A stretch of 64,000 bases of DNA from Sander lucioperca. Taxonomy: Eukaryota > Chordata > Actinopteri > Perciformes > Percidae. The DNA lies in contig NC_050182.1 of assembly GCF_008315115.2 (NCBI RefSeq), positions 26,558,156 to 26,622,155 on the forward strand, read 5' to 3'. The notes beneath the pieces were generated by a model. It saw only the letters and a list, made by a program, of their open reading frames with translations. It ran no database searches and was not told where the DNA came from. Positions 1 to 13,200 of the stretch are shown piece after piece; within the stretch, counting starts at the first letter, position 1, and every line of letters begins with the position of its first letter. Position numbers and translations under genes: made by a program.

Positions 1-80
1 GGCTTTTGTGTTTTAGCATTTGAGAAAAACTGTAATACAGTGAATGTTAAATGTGTTTTTTTTCTTTCAATATCTTTCAG

Positions 81-1478
81 GGAAATGCTTTGTCTACTGC
101 AATGGACTTATGGACCACATATGTGTGTGTGAAAACGGCAACTCCAAGGCCTGGTACAAAGCCCCCGGTCACTTCCATGGCACACTGGTAACCATTTCAC
201 ATACCCATTGATTGCACCATTCTTTCTTTACCAAAGAAAATATAAAATTAGTAGTTTGCCTAGGCTTGTTTGTCCCGACTGCCAAACAGCACATCTTCCT
301 ACACTGACTCTACACTCTGCATCTCTGCAGGATGCCTTCGTCAAGATAGTACGTAATGAAGGAATGAAAGCATTATGGAGCGGTCTACCTCCAACCCTGT
401 GAGTGTGAAGCCTTCTGTGTCTCCTTTATTCCCTCACTTGCACTTCTGCTCTCCTTTTAGAGTTGAGTTATTGCGCAAATGTGGTTGGTCGACAGTCGTT
501 TAGCCGGCAGCTGATGCACTCATTAAGGGAGCTTTCGTTTGAAGTTGTACAGATTAGTACAAACCACCTGAGGTTTTTTTTTTTAGGGCAGATTACCAAA
601 GATTGATTTATGTTAAGTACTGTCATAATGGAATTTTCTTTAATAAATAAATTCATTAATTTATTGGTGGTGTTGTTTTTGTGGTTGACATTTTCCCTGC
701 TTGGAATCATCTTGATGGGAAGCATATGTGGATAATTTTATCTAATAATAATGTTATCTCCAGTGTGATGGCAGTCCCAGCTACAGTGATCTACTTTACG
801 TGCTATGACCAGCTGTGTGCAGCGCTGAGGGTCAGGATGGGAGACTGTGCTCAGGAGGCTCCTCTTCTGGCAGGAGCTATCGCTAGAGGTGAGCTGACTG
901 CTGTCACATCAAGAGAACAGGATTCCAGCTCTGTTACAGGCTTTAACATCAATTACTGTTGATCGTCTGCATTCAATTATTGTTTACAGAATAGAGCATA
1001 TATATTTGACAAAAACGTACCAGGTGAAAAGGCATTATTAGAGCTCCTTTCAGCATGGTTAACTTTTTGCAGTATTTTAATAATGCTGGTGGTTTAATTT
1101 CCAAGGGCAACCACCTATACTTTCTGCCATACAGTCCTGAATTTCTGTAATTTCATCCTACAATAGATTTCATTTTGAAAACGTAGTCCGACACATCGTG
1201 ACCCTGACTTGGTTCAACTCTGTTTTTAATAATGGACCGTAAGCAGTTATTAAAAAGAGAGTTTAAAAAAAGCACAGTTGATGAGGTTGACTACAGTTTG
1301 CTTGATAATAATTCATAAAGAGAGATACTTCTCTTTTCAATTAAAATGCTCCACCAAACTAAAAAATGGTCTTCAATGTCATTGTCACCTGGTGTTTTTT
1401 TTCTTTGCAACGGTATGATTTTTGTCCATTTCCGTCCAGCAGCAAGAGAAGATGTGTTTGAACTTGTTTTCTCTCTCT

Positions 1479-1539
<61 letters not shown>

Positions 1540-1542
1540 TGC

Positions 1543-1604
<62 letters not shown>

Positions 1605-2933
1605 TGTCAGTGGGTTCAGCGACAGTGATCAGCCCTCTGGAGCTGATCCGTACGAAGCTGCAGTCTCAGAAACAGTCGTACAGGGAGCTGACTGACTGCA
1701 TCCGCTCTGCAGTGCAAACAGAGGGCTGGCTGTCTCTGTGGCGAGGTTTGGGGCCCACACTCCTCCGAGACGTGCCCTTCTCAGCCATGTACTGGTACAA
1801 CTATGAGAAGGGCAAGAGCTGGCTGTGTGAACATTATAAAACCAGTGAACCTACGTTTACCATTACCTTCGTATCTGGAGCGGTGTCGGGCTCTGTGAGT
1901 GCATCTGCCCCTTGTCTCCTGAAACAGCTCAGCTTTCAACTCAACAGAAAATATCACAATTCATAAGTAAACCGTAATCTAGTAATTGATACATATTTCC
2001 ATTTCTTTCAGATTGCGTCCATTGTAACGTTACCTTTCGATGTCGTCAAAACGAGAAGGCAGGTGAAGCTGGGAGAGCTACAAGCAAAGAATTGTAATTA
2101 CGACATTCATTCTTTGTTATAATAATTAGTAAATGCTTCTGACAATTGCAAAGGTTGTACATTAGCCGATTCCCAAACAGGGGTACGTTTTACCCTAGGT
2201 GGTACTTCTAAACATTGTCTTGGATTGTTCTCTTTCAGTCGACAATATAAGAGATACCAAATATGTCAGGATGAATTTTGAGTTTTGGGCTAAAATATGT
2301 CACTCAGTGTAAATAGCCTCAATGAAGAGCTGGAACAAGCTGACACAGAATATATAAGTGATACTGGCAGGCAGCGTGGAATAAGATGAACCCTTTTTTT
2401 CTACATTAAAGCTAATTGTATATGAAGGGGTTAAATCATTTCAAATCAACACATTTGGAACATGACAGGTGGTGTTGAGGAAAAGGTACTTGAGCTCATC
2501 TGACAGGGCTGTATGTTCAGACAGAAAAGGTTGTTCTACATTACTGACATTACATCACTTGTGTTCCGTTTTTGAATGGCATTAATGTGTCATTTGATGT
2601 TGACTGTTGTCTTTGTCTCATAAGTGTCATGTCAGGACTCCTCCACCTTCAGCGTGATGAGCAGGATTGTGGCGCAGGACGGCTTCGGTGGACTGCTTGC
2701 AGGTAGATACTTGTGTGATCATTTGTGAATCATTATAGTTCCCTACATGCCAACTACATGGGATGTAATCACTCCTCTTTTCCGTTGTCTCTCTGCCAGG
2801 TTTCCTCCCAAGGTTGATCAAAGTGGCCCCAGCCTGCGCCATTATGATCAGTTCTTATGAGTTTGGAAAAGCCTTTTTCCGCAAACGCAACCAGGAGAGG
2901 ACACTCGGGCCACTGCAGACCAGTAACACCTGA
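81..2933 (+). CDS. slc25a40: Solute carrier family 25 member 40, mitochondrial carrier (5' partial)
   Basis: Seven coding exons are visible: 81-187, 331-398, 764-888, 1611-1894, 2012-2093, 2625-2702 and 2800-2933 (stop TGA 2931-2933). All have AG/GT borders and the phases join without a break, giving about 291 residues. The family is about 338 residues, so the N-terminal 45 or so residues lie upstream of the window. The product is a six-helix carrier of the inner mitochondrial membrane. Carrier signatures are visible at the second repeat (PLELIRTK, exon 1611) and third repeat (PFDVVKTR, exon 2012). The segments CFVYCNGLMDH and DVPFSAMYWYNYE point to the SLC25A39/40 pair, and the neighbour rundc3b favours SLC25A40. 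SLC25A39/40 are known to support glutathione import into mitochondria; that function is inferred here by homology. The donor at 2094 (GTAATT) is weak. The acceptor at 1610 follows a long GT run. Confidence 0.93.
1482..1603 (+). repeat. GT/GC microsatellite next to a slc25a40 acceptor
   Basis: About 120 bases of (GT)n, interrupted near 1535-1552 by GC-containing units, end only a few bases before the acceptor GTGGTGTCAG at 1601-1610. The run replaces the usual polypyrimidine tract of this intron. Confidence 0.95.
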
Positions 2934-3120
2934 TACTGTTACAGTCATCTCTCTTCAAATCAAACACAACTACTGCTAGACTATACCTGGAAGTGAAGAA
3001 AATAATGAAATGCTTGACACTTTTCTGAATTACAAGATTAATATATTCTTTTCATTAGTATTTCTAATTTAATATTCTGTTTTTTTGTTCACCACAACAG
3101 ATCCTGTGCACACACCTGAA

Positions 3121-3126
3121 AATAAA
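3121..3126 (+). terminator. Candidate polyadenylation signal of slc25a40
   Basis: AATAAA lies 188 bases after the slc25a40 stop codon, overlapping a second copy a few bases on. This predicts a short 3' UTR ending near 3140. The cleavage site itself cannot be seen. Confidence 0.55.
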
Positions 3127-3648
3127 TAATGTTTTGTCTTATCAGTGTTCAAATCACATGCTTTTTAATGCATTTAACAGCCAGCAGATATATGTGATAA
3201 TATGTGATTTTCCAGGTCTCAAATGTGGCTGCCTCACTGGGGCCGTGTGCATTGTGCCTGAAGTCCTTACATTCGAGATGTAAGATTAATCTCTATGTTA
3301 TTCCTCTGTGTGTCACTCCGAGTCAGTGTAGCCTCCCCAACGCCGAGAGAGGATCTCCATGTTTTTGCACTTCCACTCCAATCCCTTGTAACCTATGAAT
3401 ACATGTGTGATAAGAGAGACAAACACAAAAAGGCAAAACTGTGCCAGTGTAAAGCCATGACAAGAGACTGTAAAAGACTGTGACACATGTAAACTTTCTG
3501 ATAATGTGACGTCTCAAATACACATACCTGATTTTGTTTGTCATTTTTTTTTTCAATAATTGACTTTTATATAAGCTTTATCACAACACCAGTTCATTGT
3601 CGACACGAAACTCAAATGCCGTTTTCAAATTCTCACTGAGAAGTGTAG

Positions 3649-3654
3649 TTTATT
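3649..3654 (-). terminator. Candidate polyadenylation signal of rundc3b
   Basis: TTTATT on the + strand reads AATAAA on the minus strand, about 1.1 kb beyond the rundc3b stop. The convergent slc25a40 and rundc3b transcripts would then end within about 500 bases of each other. The stretch 3655-4779 would be rundc3b 3' UTR; no open reading frame of note is seen in it. Confidence 0.45.
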
Positions 3655-4779
3655 CAAAATAAAGGATAAAAAGGCAAAAAAATCCAATGAAACATCTGCT
3701 ACAGGTCTGTGCAAATGACTGCTAGAACGAGCTAAAGGCAAAGTCACGAGTACAGTGTTGAGGTACACGGCTACGCACCAATAATACAAATTACGTTTAA
3801 CTGATATTTTGCAAATACACTTGTTTCTCATTCTCACAAATATCTGTTGCAAGATGTTCTTTACTGGGTTCTGACACAGGTCATTATTCTGAATTTTTAT
3901 TTTATTTTAGGAATTTTGTCTATTTTGTGGTAAAACTAGCCATTAAAGTACTGCATTTGAATCATTAAAGGGAATAATAACAGGAGTCTGTATCTGATAA
4001 AAGCTGAACTTTAAAATAAACTCAGAAGTGAAGGGGGAATATTAATCGCAGGGATCATTACCTGAGAACAAAACCATGTGACACTGCATTATGCATGACA
4101 TTGACAACATAACACTAATCAAATAAAATAAAAACAGAAAAGTGCAAGAACATTTACACATAAGAATACAATGTAAGACGGCATTATGCAAAATTTTGCT
4201 GATAAAAGTGGAGGTGCATTCATCATAAATCAAAAAGACTACTAGATTAAAAAAACAATGACATACATTCAGTGGCAGCAGTAACAGCACAAGATAATGA
4301 AAGACCCTGTCAACTGCAGGAAATAATTCGTAGTGACGAGACGAAACAACGATCGAGGCTTTCAGTATTTTGTGTTTTCTCAGAACTCTGATCTGTATTT
4401 TCAGCATGCTGTCATCTCCTGGTAAATCATTTTCAATTCTTACATCAGCTGTCTATCATTTTAATTTATTTCCTATAAAAGAAAAAAAAACAGATGCTCC
4501 ACAAATAAAAATCCCAACAAAACAAAATAATTTATAACATACTTGTGAAGTAACAGCTGAATGGTTCATTAACAAGACATTCGATCTGATGGAGCTGCTC
4601 TTGAGTTTTAAGAACATGCAACACTAGATCCTCAACTTGCAAACCTGACTTCTATCTGTTAAAGCTCTGGGCTCAATATACAGAACATACAAGTCTACAA
4701 ATCAATATAACCTACATTAAGAAAGTTCCTGGATTGTCTGGTCCTGGTGGAGATCTGCTTTTTTTTAGCTCTCCGTTCC

Positions 4780-6885
4780 CTATGAAGGAGTGAAGCCTGG
4801 GCTGCTGATCTCTGTTGCAGGACTGGCCAAGCACTCGCTGGACTTCAGGCTGGCCAAAGACTTGTAGCTGGCGACTGAGGTCAGGGAGCCACACAGACCT
4901 CTTAGAGACGGAGTCTCCTCTTTACCTGAGTGGAAAAGATGCACATAATCAATACCCGCATAGGCATGGGCCGGTTACCGCTTTCAAGGTATACCGCGGT
5001 TTTAAAAAGTCACGGTTTTAAAACCACTAACATTTTCTGTCATACCGTTCCTAAGGTATGAGTCTTCAAGTACAGAAAGTGCACTTTAGAAATCCCTCTC
5101 CCTGTGTTTAAAAATAAAATACATTGTGTTCAATGGAATTCTTTTGATTTTTTTGATTTTTTTTTTTAATAAATTCAATAAAACTTTTTAAAGCTGTAAT
5201 TGCAATACCGTGAAAGCGTGATATTTTTGATGAAGGTTATCATACCGTCAGAATCTCATACCGGCCCATGCCTATACCCACATCAGAGAGGAGCCCCTCC
5301 TGGACAACGGTGCTTACTTGCAGAAGGAGACGTACCTTGGTGGGGCCAGTGTGTGCCAGTCGGCCTGGCCTCCACACTCAGTGTGTTTGACGGTCCAAGA
5401 GACGTCTGGGAGAGACTCATGTCTGCAGACAGCTGCTCCAGACTCTGGAAACTCTTCCTGCAGAGAGAGAACAGAGGATCAGTAAAGATCACACATAACA
5501 CACATAGTGCTGAAACAATTAGTCAATCAACAGAAAATGAATCAACAACCATTTTTGATTGACTGGTTTTCCTACTTTGTTATCATTGTAAACTGACTGT
5601 CAGACAAAAACTATTTCATCTTGGGTCTGAGAAATTGTGATGTGAATTTTCCACTATACAATTATTTGAAAAATCAAAAAAGAAAAACTAAGTTTTTTCC
5701 CTGTTTCATACTTTCTTAATTTCAAACATAATAGCCATAATTTTCTCTTGAGTCATGTTTTAAGTTAAAATCATCATTTAATAACATTACTTGTGTTAAA
5801 GTCATTTAACTAACCTGCTCCCAAAAATAAATACAGTAACAGTGGGGGATATGCCAGAAAGAACCTAACTGGTGTGAATTACAAAGATTACAATTACGAG
5901 ACACTGGAAGATGTTTGTGAACATATTCACATTATTAATGAAAATAATAATTAGTTAGAAGCTGAAGGATGTAAACTCATCTACATACTCCTCCCACTGT
6001 CCCATGCTCTTCCTGTACAGCAGTGTGTCCAAGGCAACGGCATTGGCATCCAAGGCGACGGGAGATGGCCACTGATTGGTCAGATGGGCTGTCAACTCTT
6101 GTCTGGACCGCAAATCATTGTTCTTCATCACCGTCCTGAAGACAATAGACGTTCCGAGTTTAATACAATTTTTTATTAAATAAACTCTTCAAATTAAGTA
6201 TTCAGTATTCAGTTACCTTCGACTGGCATCTACTCCGAACCTTTTTTCTATTAGTAGTAAAGTACCAAACAATCTTAATAAGGTGCAAAAACTATCTCAA
6301 CTCATCAAAAAGCTAGAAAACAGTGTCACCATTACATACATAGTGTATCAATCAGAGAGCACTAACAAGTTTAATTTTTGTATATAAAAAGTCCCACTAC
6401 ATATCTCGGTCACATGTTTTTGATAACTAAATTTAAGGGATCCTTGGTAGTTTGTTAAGTGTATCAATATCGTTATGACATTTTTCAAACATTACTACAA
6501 CGTTTCAGATCATTACTCAGCCTGAACACTCTTGCAAACTGCCTTATAAGCCTTATAAGACTTTTACCTGCATTTTATACTCCTAAATACTCTCTGACTC
6601 ACATTGCCATTCTCGCCAGAGACCGTGACACCTCTAGACAGACTTTGCAGCCTTCATTTAATAAGTGATCAAACAGAGAAAGTTTTTTTCCCCCACTGAT
6701 TAGAACATTAGTTTAAAGACACAACGCTAATGCAGCTTTTCCTCTTGGTGATTGCTTCAACAACACATAAATAACAAACCACCTGCAGCCTGCAGGCTTC
6801 CTGCTGTGTCCTGAATGTCAAACTCACAGCTGGATCAGCTGCAAAGTCCTCTCCACCTCACCATCAGTGACCTCACATGCATTGA

Positions 6886-6968
<83 letters not shown>

Positions 6969-7159
6969 CCACACTGAGCAGGATGAACTTACAGTTGGTC
7001 CTGTAGTTCCAGTATGATGTACTCAAGCTGTTCTTTCTCCAGTGTGTGGGAGAGGTGTGTGTCTGCTAGGCTCTGCTGAAGAGCTTTGTTATTAGACACA
7101 GCCTCTGACAGCTGGGCTTCTCGTAGACGGACCAGCTCTTCCAGGTAACCCTGGGAAGA

Positions 7160-7210
<51 letters not shown>

Positions 7211-10200
7211 TTTTCTATTTGTTTGCCTAATGCCATGAAGGCACTGCAATATGAATGCACATCTAAGTTTGTTGTTTTGGCTCAAAGCAAACAAAATAAC
7301 GGAAGAGCAGAGACTGTGGCAGCTCCATCATCTTGAATAACAGCTGAAGCCACAGAGGGAAGCAACATTACTGATGTTGTATATTCAAGAAAAACAGTCA
7401 AGCTGAATGTTTGTTTGTGTCAAAAAACATGTCTTCATGGAACACCTTTCCTCCTGGCATTTCACAGTTCAAGCCTCCAATGCTCATAAAACATAAAACT
7501 CTACTGATTGAAATATTAAACACACACATACTACCTTCTGCTCCAACGCCACTCGGTACTTCTGCTCAAAGCGTTTGCACTTGCTGACCAAGTTGCTCTG
7601 CTCGGTGAAGATGGAGGCAGCGGTGGCCATTTTGTCGGGGCTGCTGCTCTCACTGCCGCTGCTCCCCATAGTCCTCATCTCCTCCTCGTCGCTGCTGATG
7701 CTGTCTGCACTGCACAGGGAACCAGCCTCATATTAGTATACATCCATCACAGCAGTGGGAGGCAAACAGCGGACCCTGGGCCAAATCTGACCCTATGACA
7801 AAAACATAGTTGTCCCCCCCATCCACAGCTGAAATCTCACCTTTCATAGTTAAAACTTTTACATGTTTTTTTTTTTTTTACAAATCTGCTGTGGATAATG
7901 TAAATATAAGGATCATATAAATCAGAATAAAAATGACTTTGTTGACCCCTGCTATGCAGTACACTGATGATGAACTGTGTGATGGGTGTTATTTGACCTC
8001 ACACACTTCTGAATGAACTTGAGGTAAGGTGTGTAGTCGATCACAGCGGGGCAGCTACCGTCCAGACCCTCTCCTTTCAGACAGAAGCTAAAAGACAGGA
8101 TGGAAAATCAAAGCACCGTTTCTTCTTTTACCAGATTTACACAAACTTTCCTTGTAACATATTCTTTGCATTTCTGCTGCAACAGTGATGATTTAGATGT
8201 GTCCTATTGAGGTGAATACTTATACAAACATGAGTTTTGTATTTTATATTTGTAATTCATTTCAATCACTTTGTAGAGATATGTTTAAACTTCTTTCTGT
8301 TGATCCAAATAAAACATCTTCAATCTACTTTGATTCAAGTGTATAAACAATAAAACATGATAAATAAAATAAAAGTGTATTTCTCTTCAGCTCCTCCAGC
8401 TTTATCTAAGAATTTCTAATTGTATCTAAAATTACTAGTGCTTTATCAAATGCACAGATTTGTTTTTCAACTAATTTCCGATCCCCTATGTGATTTTGTA
8501 TTAAAATATATTTTAGTAAAGCATTATTTTGGAATGATTTAAAAAAACAACATGGCAAACACAAATGTTTCATGTTTGCTGATTCAAAATCTCTTCTATT
8601 AATTTCATCTAAAGCACTATCAACAACCTGGAAGTAAATACAAATTTGTACCAATTTTGTGAGACAGACTGTAGACAGATTCTACATGATGGTTATATTT
8701 GAGGACATTGTTTGTGGTGTTCAGCAAATATCCCATTACCACTGAGGATCACTGTCTCGTATGTGTCAGGGTTTTGGTGTTTTGTCTTATTGTGGTAGTC
8801 TTGTTTTTCTGTTATGTTCTGTTTCCTATTTTATTTTGTAGTCTGTCTTGTCTCCCTTGTCTTGTCTAGCTTTCTTCCTGTCTTTGTTCATTTCCCACCT
8901 TTTTTGATTGTTCCACCTGTTGTGTCACCTGTCCTGTGTTAGTCCTCGTTACTTGGTGTATTTAGTTCCTGTTCTGTCTTTGTCTCTGGTCGGATCATTT
9001 CATTCTGTTTCCCGTTCATTCTGTTTGCGGTGTATTCTTTTGCCGTGTTTTCTTGTTGGATGTTTCTCTGTGTTTTTGTGGATTCTGTTTTTCGATTGTT
9101 CCAGCCTGGCTACCTTCCTGAGGACACTTTGTGTAAGACTCTTTTGTTTTAATAAATCCTCTCACTGCATTTGGGTCCAAGCCTAGTCTTTCTTGAACAA
9201 ACATGACAGTATGCAGCTAATGCAGTGTGTTAAGTTAGTATATGATTTTTTTTTATTTTTTTTTTTAAAAGCTTTCTTTCTTACCCCATCACATTATTCT
9301 GCAATTTTTGCAAGTGATGCGACTGCAGTGACTGTCTGGCCTCTTTGTTTCTGGTTTCTGTGGTTTCTTGGTCCTATATATTATATAACATTTAATCTAA
9401 AACATATTTCTATTTCAGAAACGGCGTATTATCCCATCCACATTCTCCTTTTTTAACTCTAACATGAAAGCCTTTTGGATCAGCCTCAAAATTGTTAAAG
9501 GGGTTGTCACTTTTCCGATGACACTTTGCCAAAAAATGTGTTTGATGCAGAGAATGCTAAGCGCTCAATGTGCAGCAGGGAGAGAAAGCAGGACTGAAGA
9601 GTTACAGTAAGAAATAGCAGAACATGAGTACCTGAAGTCAATGGTGTTGAGTCCGATGAGTGTGTCTGCCAACAGCCCCGCCTCCTCTCCCAGCATGATC
9701 GCTCCGTCCTCATAAAACCTCCTACAATCAAGACATGTGCGCACATTATTGGCTATCATTCAACTTCTCTAGATCTAGTCAACTGATCTGTAATAACTGA
9801 CTGCCTGATGTCAAGTGTAAAAAGATCTAAATTACACTTGATTTGATAAAATGTCTATAATTGGGTTAAAGGGGAAACAGTGTGTACAGTATATGAGCAC
9901 CACATTAAGACCTGGTGGTTTTGAAGTCCCTCAGTGCAGATGAGATGTATTCTGATAATCTTTTCTCCATCAGGACCACTCTGATCCATGCCCTGCCCTG
10001 CAGAGAGAAACAAGTAACATTGAGCTGTTAGGCAAAACTGAGTGTGCATGTGTCTTTTGTTTTACCTACAGCCTGATTGTAGAACAATAATAGCTTCAAT
10101 TGTGTGTTCTCTTACCCACGGGGTAAGATGAAGTCATGTTTTATGTGCATGAGTGTTCTTAACATTTTTGTGTTCCCTTTGTTCTTTTTCTGAGTGGATA

Positions 10201-13200
10201 ATGCAAAGTAAGCTAAACTAACAAACGCCTGATTGTGCAGTATATGTGCTGTAGGTCGGGATCCTTTTGGGCTGACGGAAGATGTAGTTCTGTGTATATA
10301 AAACTGATATTGCTTATATCTTCTGATTTTTATCAAATGGTCTGTTTGTATTCAACTTTCTAACGTTTTGGAAATTCAAGTTGTCTTCCCTGCTGCCTTG
10401 TGTTATTAAATCAGATCCCAAGACAGGTAGTTTTATCCTCACTTTAGCTCTGGATGCTCGGACATTCTCCATGCTCTCAATGCTTCGGATGCAATTATGA
10501 GGGACTTTACTGCAGGCGGTTTTTATGTAATCCCAGAAACTCCGAGGACTCTCATAGCCAAACCAAGTGGTCTGACCTGATGGAAAGAGAGACAGAAACA
10601 GAGGTTTTTACAAGCTTGAATCTGAATCAAATTTATGATGCTCTAAATGTTAAAGCAAGTTTGTATACTTGTTATTCAAATGGCAGTGGAACACAGTTAA
10701 AGGGCTCTTTTACCCATAAATTAAGTTAAAGTGACATAAAATGTGCACTGTTAAGGGTGGTAAAGATGTAAAGAAAAGAGTCAAACTTTCTGAAAATGGA
10801 GACCTCAAATATTGGTCTTTAGCAGGCCAGTATTTATACGATAGTTTAAGAATAATAAGAATACACTGTTTGATACTGAAAATAATTTCACCAGTGTCCA
10901 TACTTGACACTAATCTCAAAGGGAAACAAGAAGCTTGTGATTTAAACTGAGTCACTGCAATTTCACATATGTTGCTTATTTTTCAATATTCTCTTCGTCC
11001 TCATGGGTCGATGGTATAAAGACACGTCCTGTGCTTATTTCCAACTGAGGAACATTACTATACATCATCTTGCGCTTTCTCTCTCCCCATGTTTCCTGTC
11101 ACTCTCCTATCAATTATCAAATAAAGTCAAATAATATGGCATTCTGCAGTTTAAATATTACATGTATGTGTATAGGTTAATTACCTGCATGTGGATGAAA
11201 AGAGGGATACTTATGATTTTTTTACCTTTGAGTCGATGACTGAGAATGTGCTCCAGGATGGAAACAAAGTTAACAAAGTCTGGAGATGTGTCATCTATTG
11301 TCTCAAAACAGGAGCGGTCCAGTAGAGTCTTCACTGAAAACCTGAAGACAAAAGAAGATGCACACGCTGTTATTAAAAGTTATTGGGCCTGTTGCTTAAA
11401 GGTAAACTTTATAGGCATTTACCTTTAGGTCTAATGAAGATATGCTACTGGTTGCATTATGGTAATTGTAGAATACAGTGTTTCAGTAAAACATACTATA
11501 AAGTCAGGATATCTTGGCCCCTGTGAGTTCCCAACTTTATGAAAGTGAGTAACCCTTTAAATCTGCGAGGGATCTATTCCCATGTTTCATCTAAGTGTCC
11601 ACAATGATAAAATACTTTTTGTTGCTGTCTGATCCCACACTGATGTCAAAGACGAAGACACACTAACTGGTAATGCACATGTATGTCATTAATTACAAGG
11701 CAAGGAAAATAAACACATTTGGCCTCCATAGTTATAATGAGGCTTTGATTATAATATCCTGTGGTGAAACCAGCCATAATATGCTGCCCACTATGACAGT
11801 GCACCGACTAATCTGGTTTTAACTAATCCGATAGAAGAGTTAATGGACAAGGCAACAATATGTATGTGTGGGTGTGTGTGTCTCAATTCTGCTAAATTGT
11901 GTGTAGCCCTGAACGTCAGCTAAAAAATCTGACTTCATCTCCCTCTATCTCGTTGCTTAGCAGCAGGGTGACCACAGAGTGCACACTTCCTGTGAAAAAA
12001 GATCAAAACGGATAGATTTCAGCTTAAAACCAAAAATCATGTATATTTCACTTTCAAACACTTTAGAAGGTAACTATTGTATAAGGGTGTGTTTTGTTGT
12101 GTGTTTTTTCTGTCAGTCTATAAAAAATAATTTCCTCATTTCTTTATAAAAACCTTTTTTACCACTGAAGCAGTATTTGATGTTTTCCTCCATGTTTTAC
12201 ATGATGGAGAATCTTGAAATTTGCTAATCTACATGGAATGCAAACAAATGTTACTGATTAAACATGTTAGTTTCCTGCTGTCAAATGTCTTCAGTAATAT
12301 ATAGATATAAATATATAGCTACCCTAGATGGTATTGCCCTGGCCTCCAGCACTACTGTCAGAAATCTAGGAATCATTTTTGACCAGGATCTATCCTTTAA
12401 CGCCCACTTAAAACAAACCTCAAGAACAGCCTTTTTCCATCTTCGTAACATTGCCAAAATCAGGAACATCCTGTCTCAAAACGATGCTGAAAAACTAGTC
12501 CATGCATTCGTAACTTCCCGGCTGGACTACTGTAATTCTTTACTATCAGGCTGCTCAAATAAGTCCCTCAAGACTCTCCAGCTGATCCAGAATGCTGCAG
12601 CACGTGTTCTGACAAGAACTAACAAAAGAGATCACATTTCTCCTGTATTAGCTTCCCTGCATTGGCTTCCTGTAAAATCCAGGATTGAATTTAAAATCCT
12701 TCTCCTGACCTACAAAGCACTAAATGGTCAAGCACCATCATACATAGAAGAGCTCTTAGTACCTTATTGTCCCACTAGAGCACTGCGCTCCCAGAATGCA
12801 GAGCTACTTGTGGTTCCTAGAGTCTCTAAAAGTAGAATGGGAGCCAGAGCCTTCAGCTATCAGGCTCCTCTCCTGTGGAACCAGCTCCCAACTTGGGTTC
12901 GGGGGGCTGACACCGTCGCCACATTTAAGAATAAACTGAAAACCATCATCTTTGATAAAGCTTATAGTTAGGGAGTGAGGAGTTGCAGCATAGTAGAGTA
13001 GAGTAGAGGGAGGCAGGAAGTACAAGCCCGTTCCGGCAGGAGAGAGTACGAGCCCGGTCCAGGGCCCCTCTCTTTAGCCTGCCTATCTTAGTTATGCTAT
13101 TATAACTCTAGACTGCTGTGGGAAGCTCCTTCCAAGGACACAATGAGCCGCTCCCTCTTCTCTCTTTTCACTTGTCTCCTTTTGTGTGCATCTTAGTCCC

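Noticed and set aside
1346..1966. 206-codon open frame through the GT repeat and a slc25a40 exon
   Set aside because: The frame is open only because of the dinucleotide run; the real exon is 1611-1894, with matching splice sites and phases on both sides.
12264..12971. 235-codon open frame as a host gene
   Set aside because: The protein is the C-terminus of a LINE reverse transcriptase and is followed by a repeated 3' UTR with a TTGAA tail.
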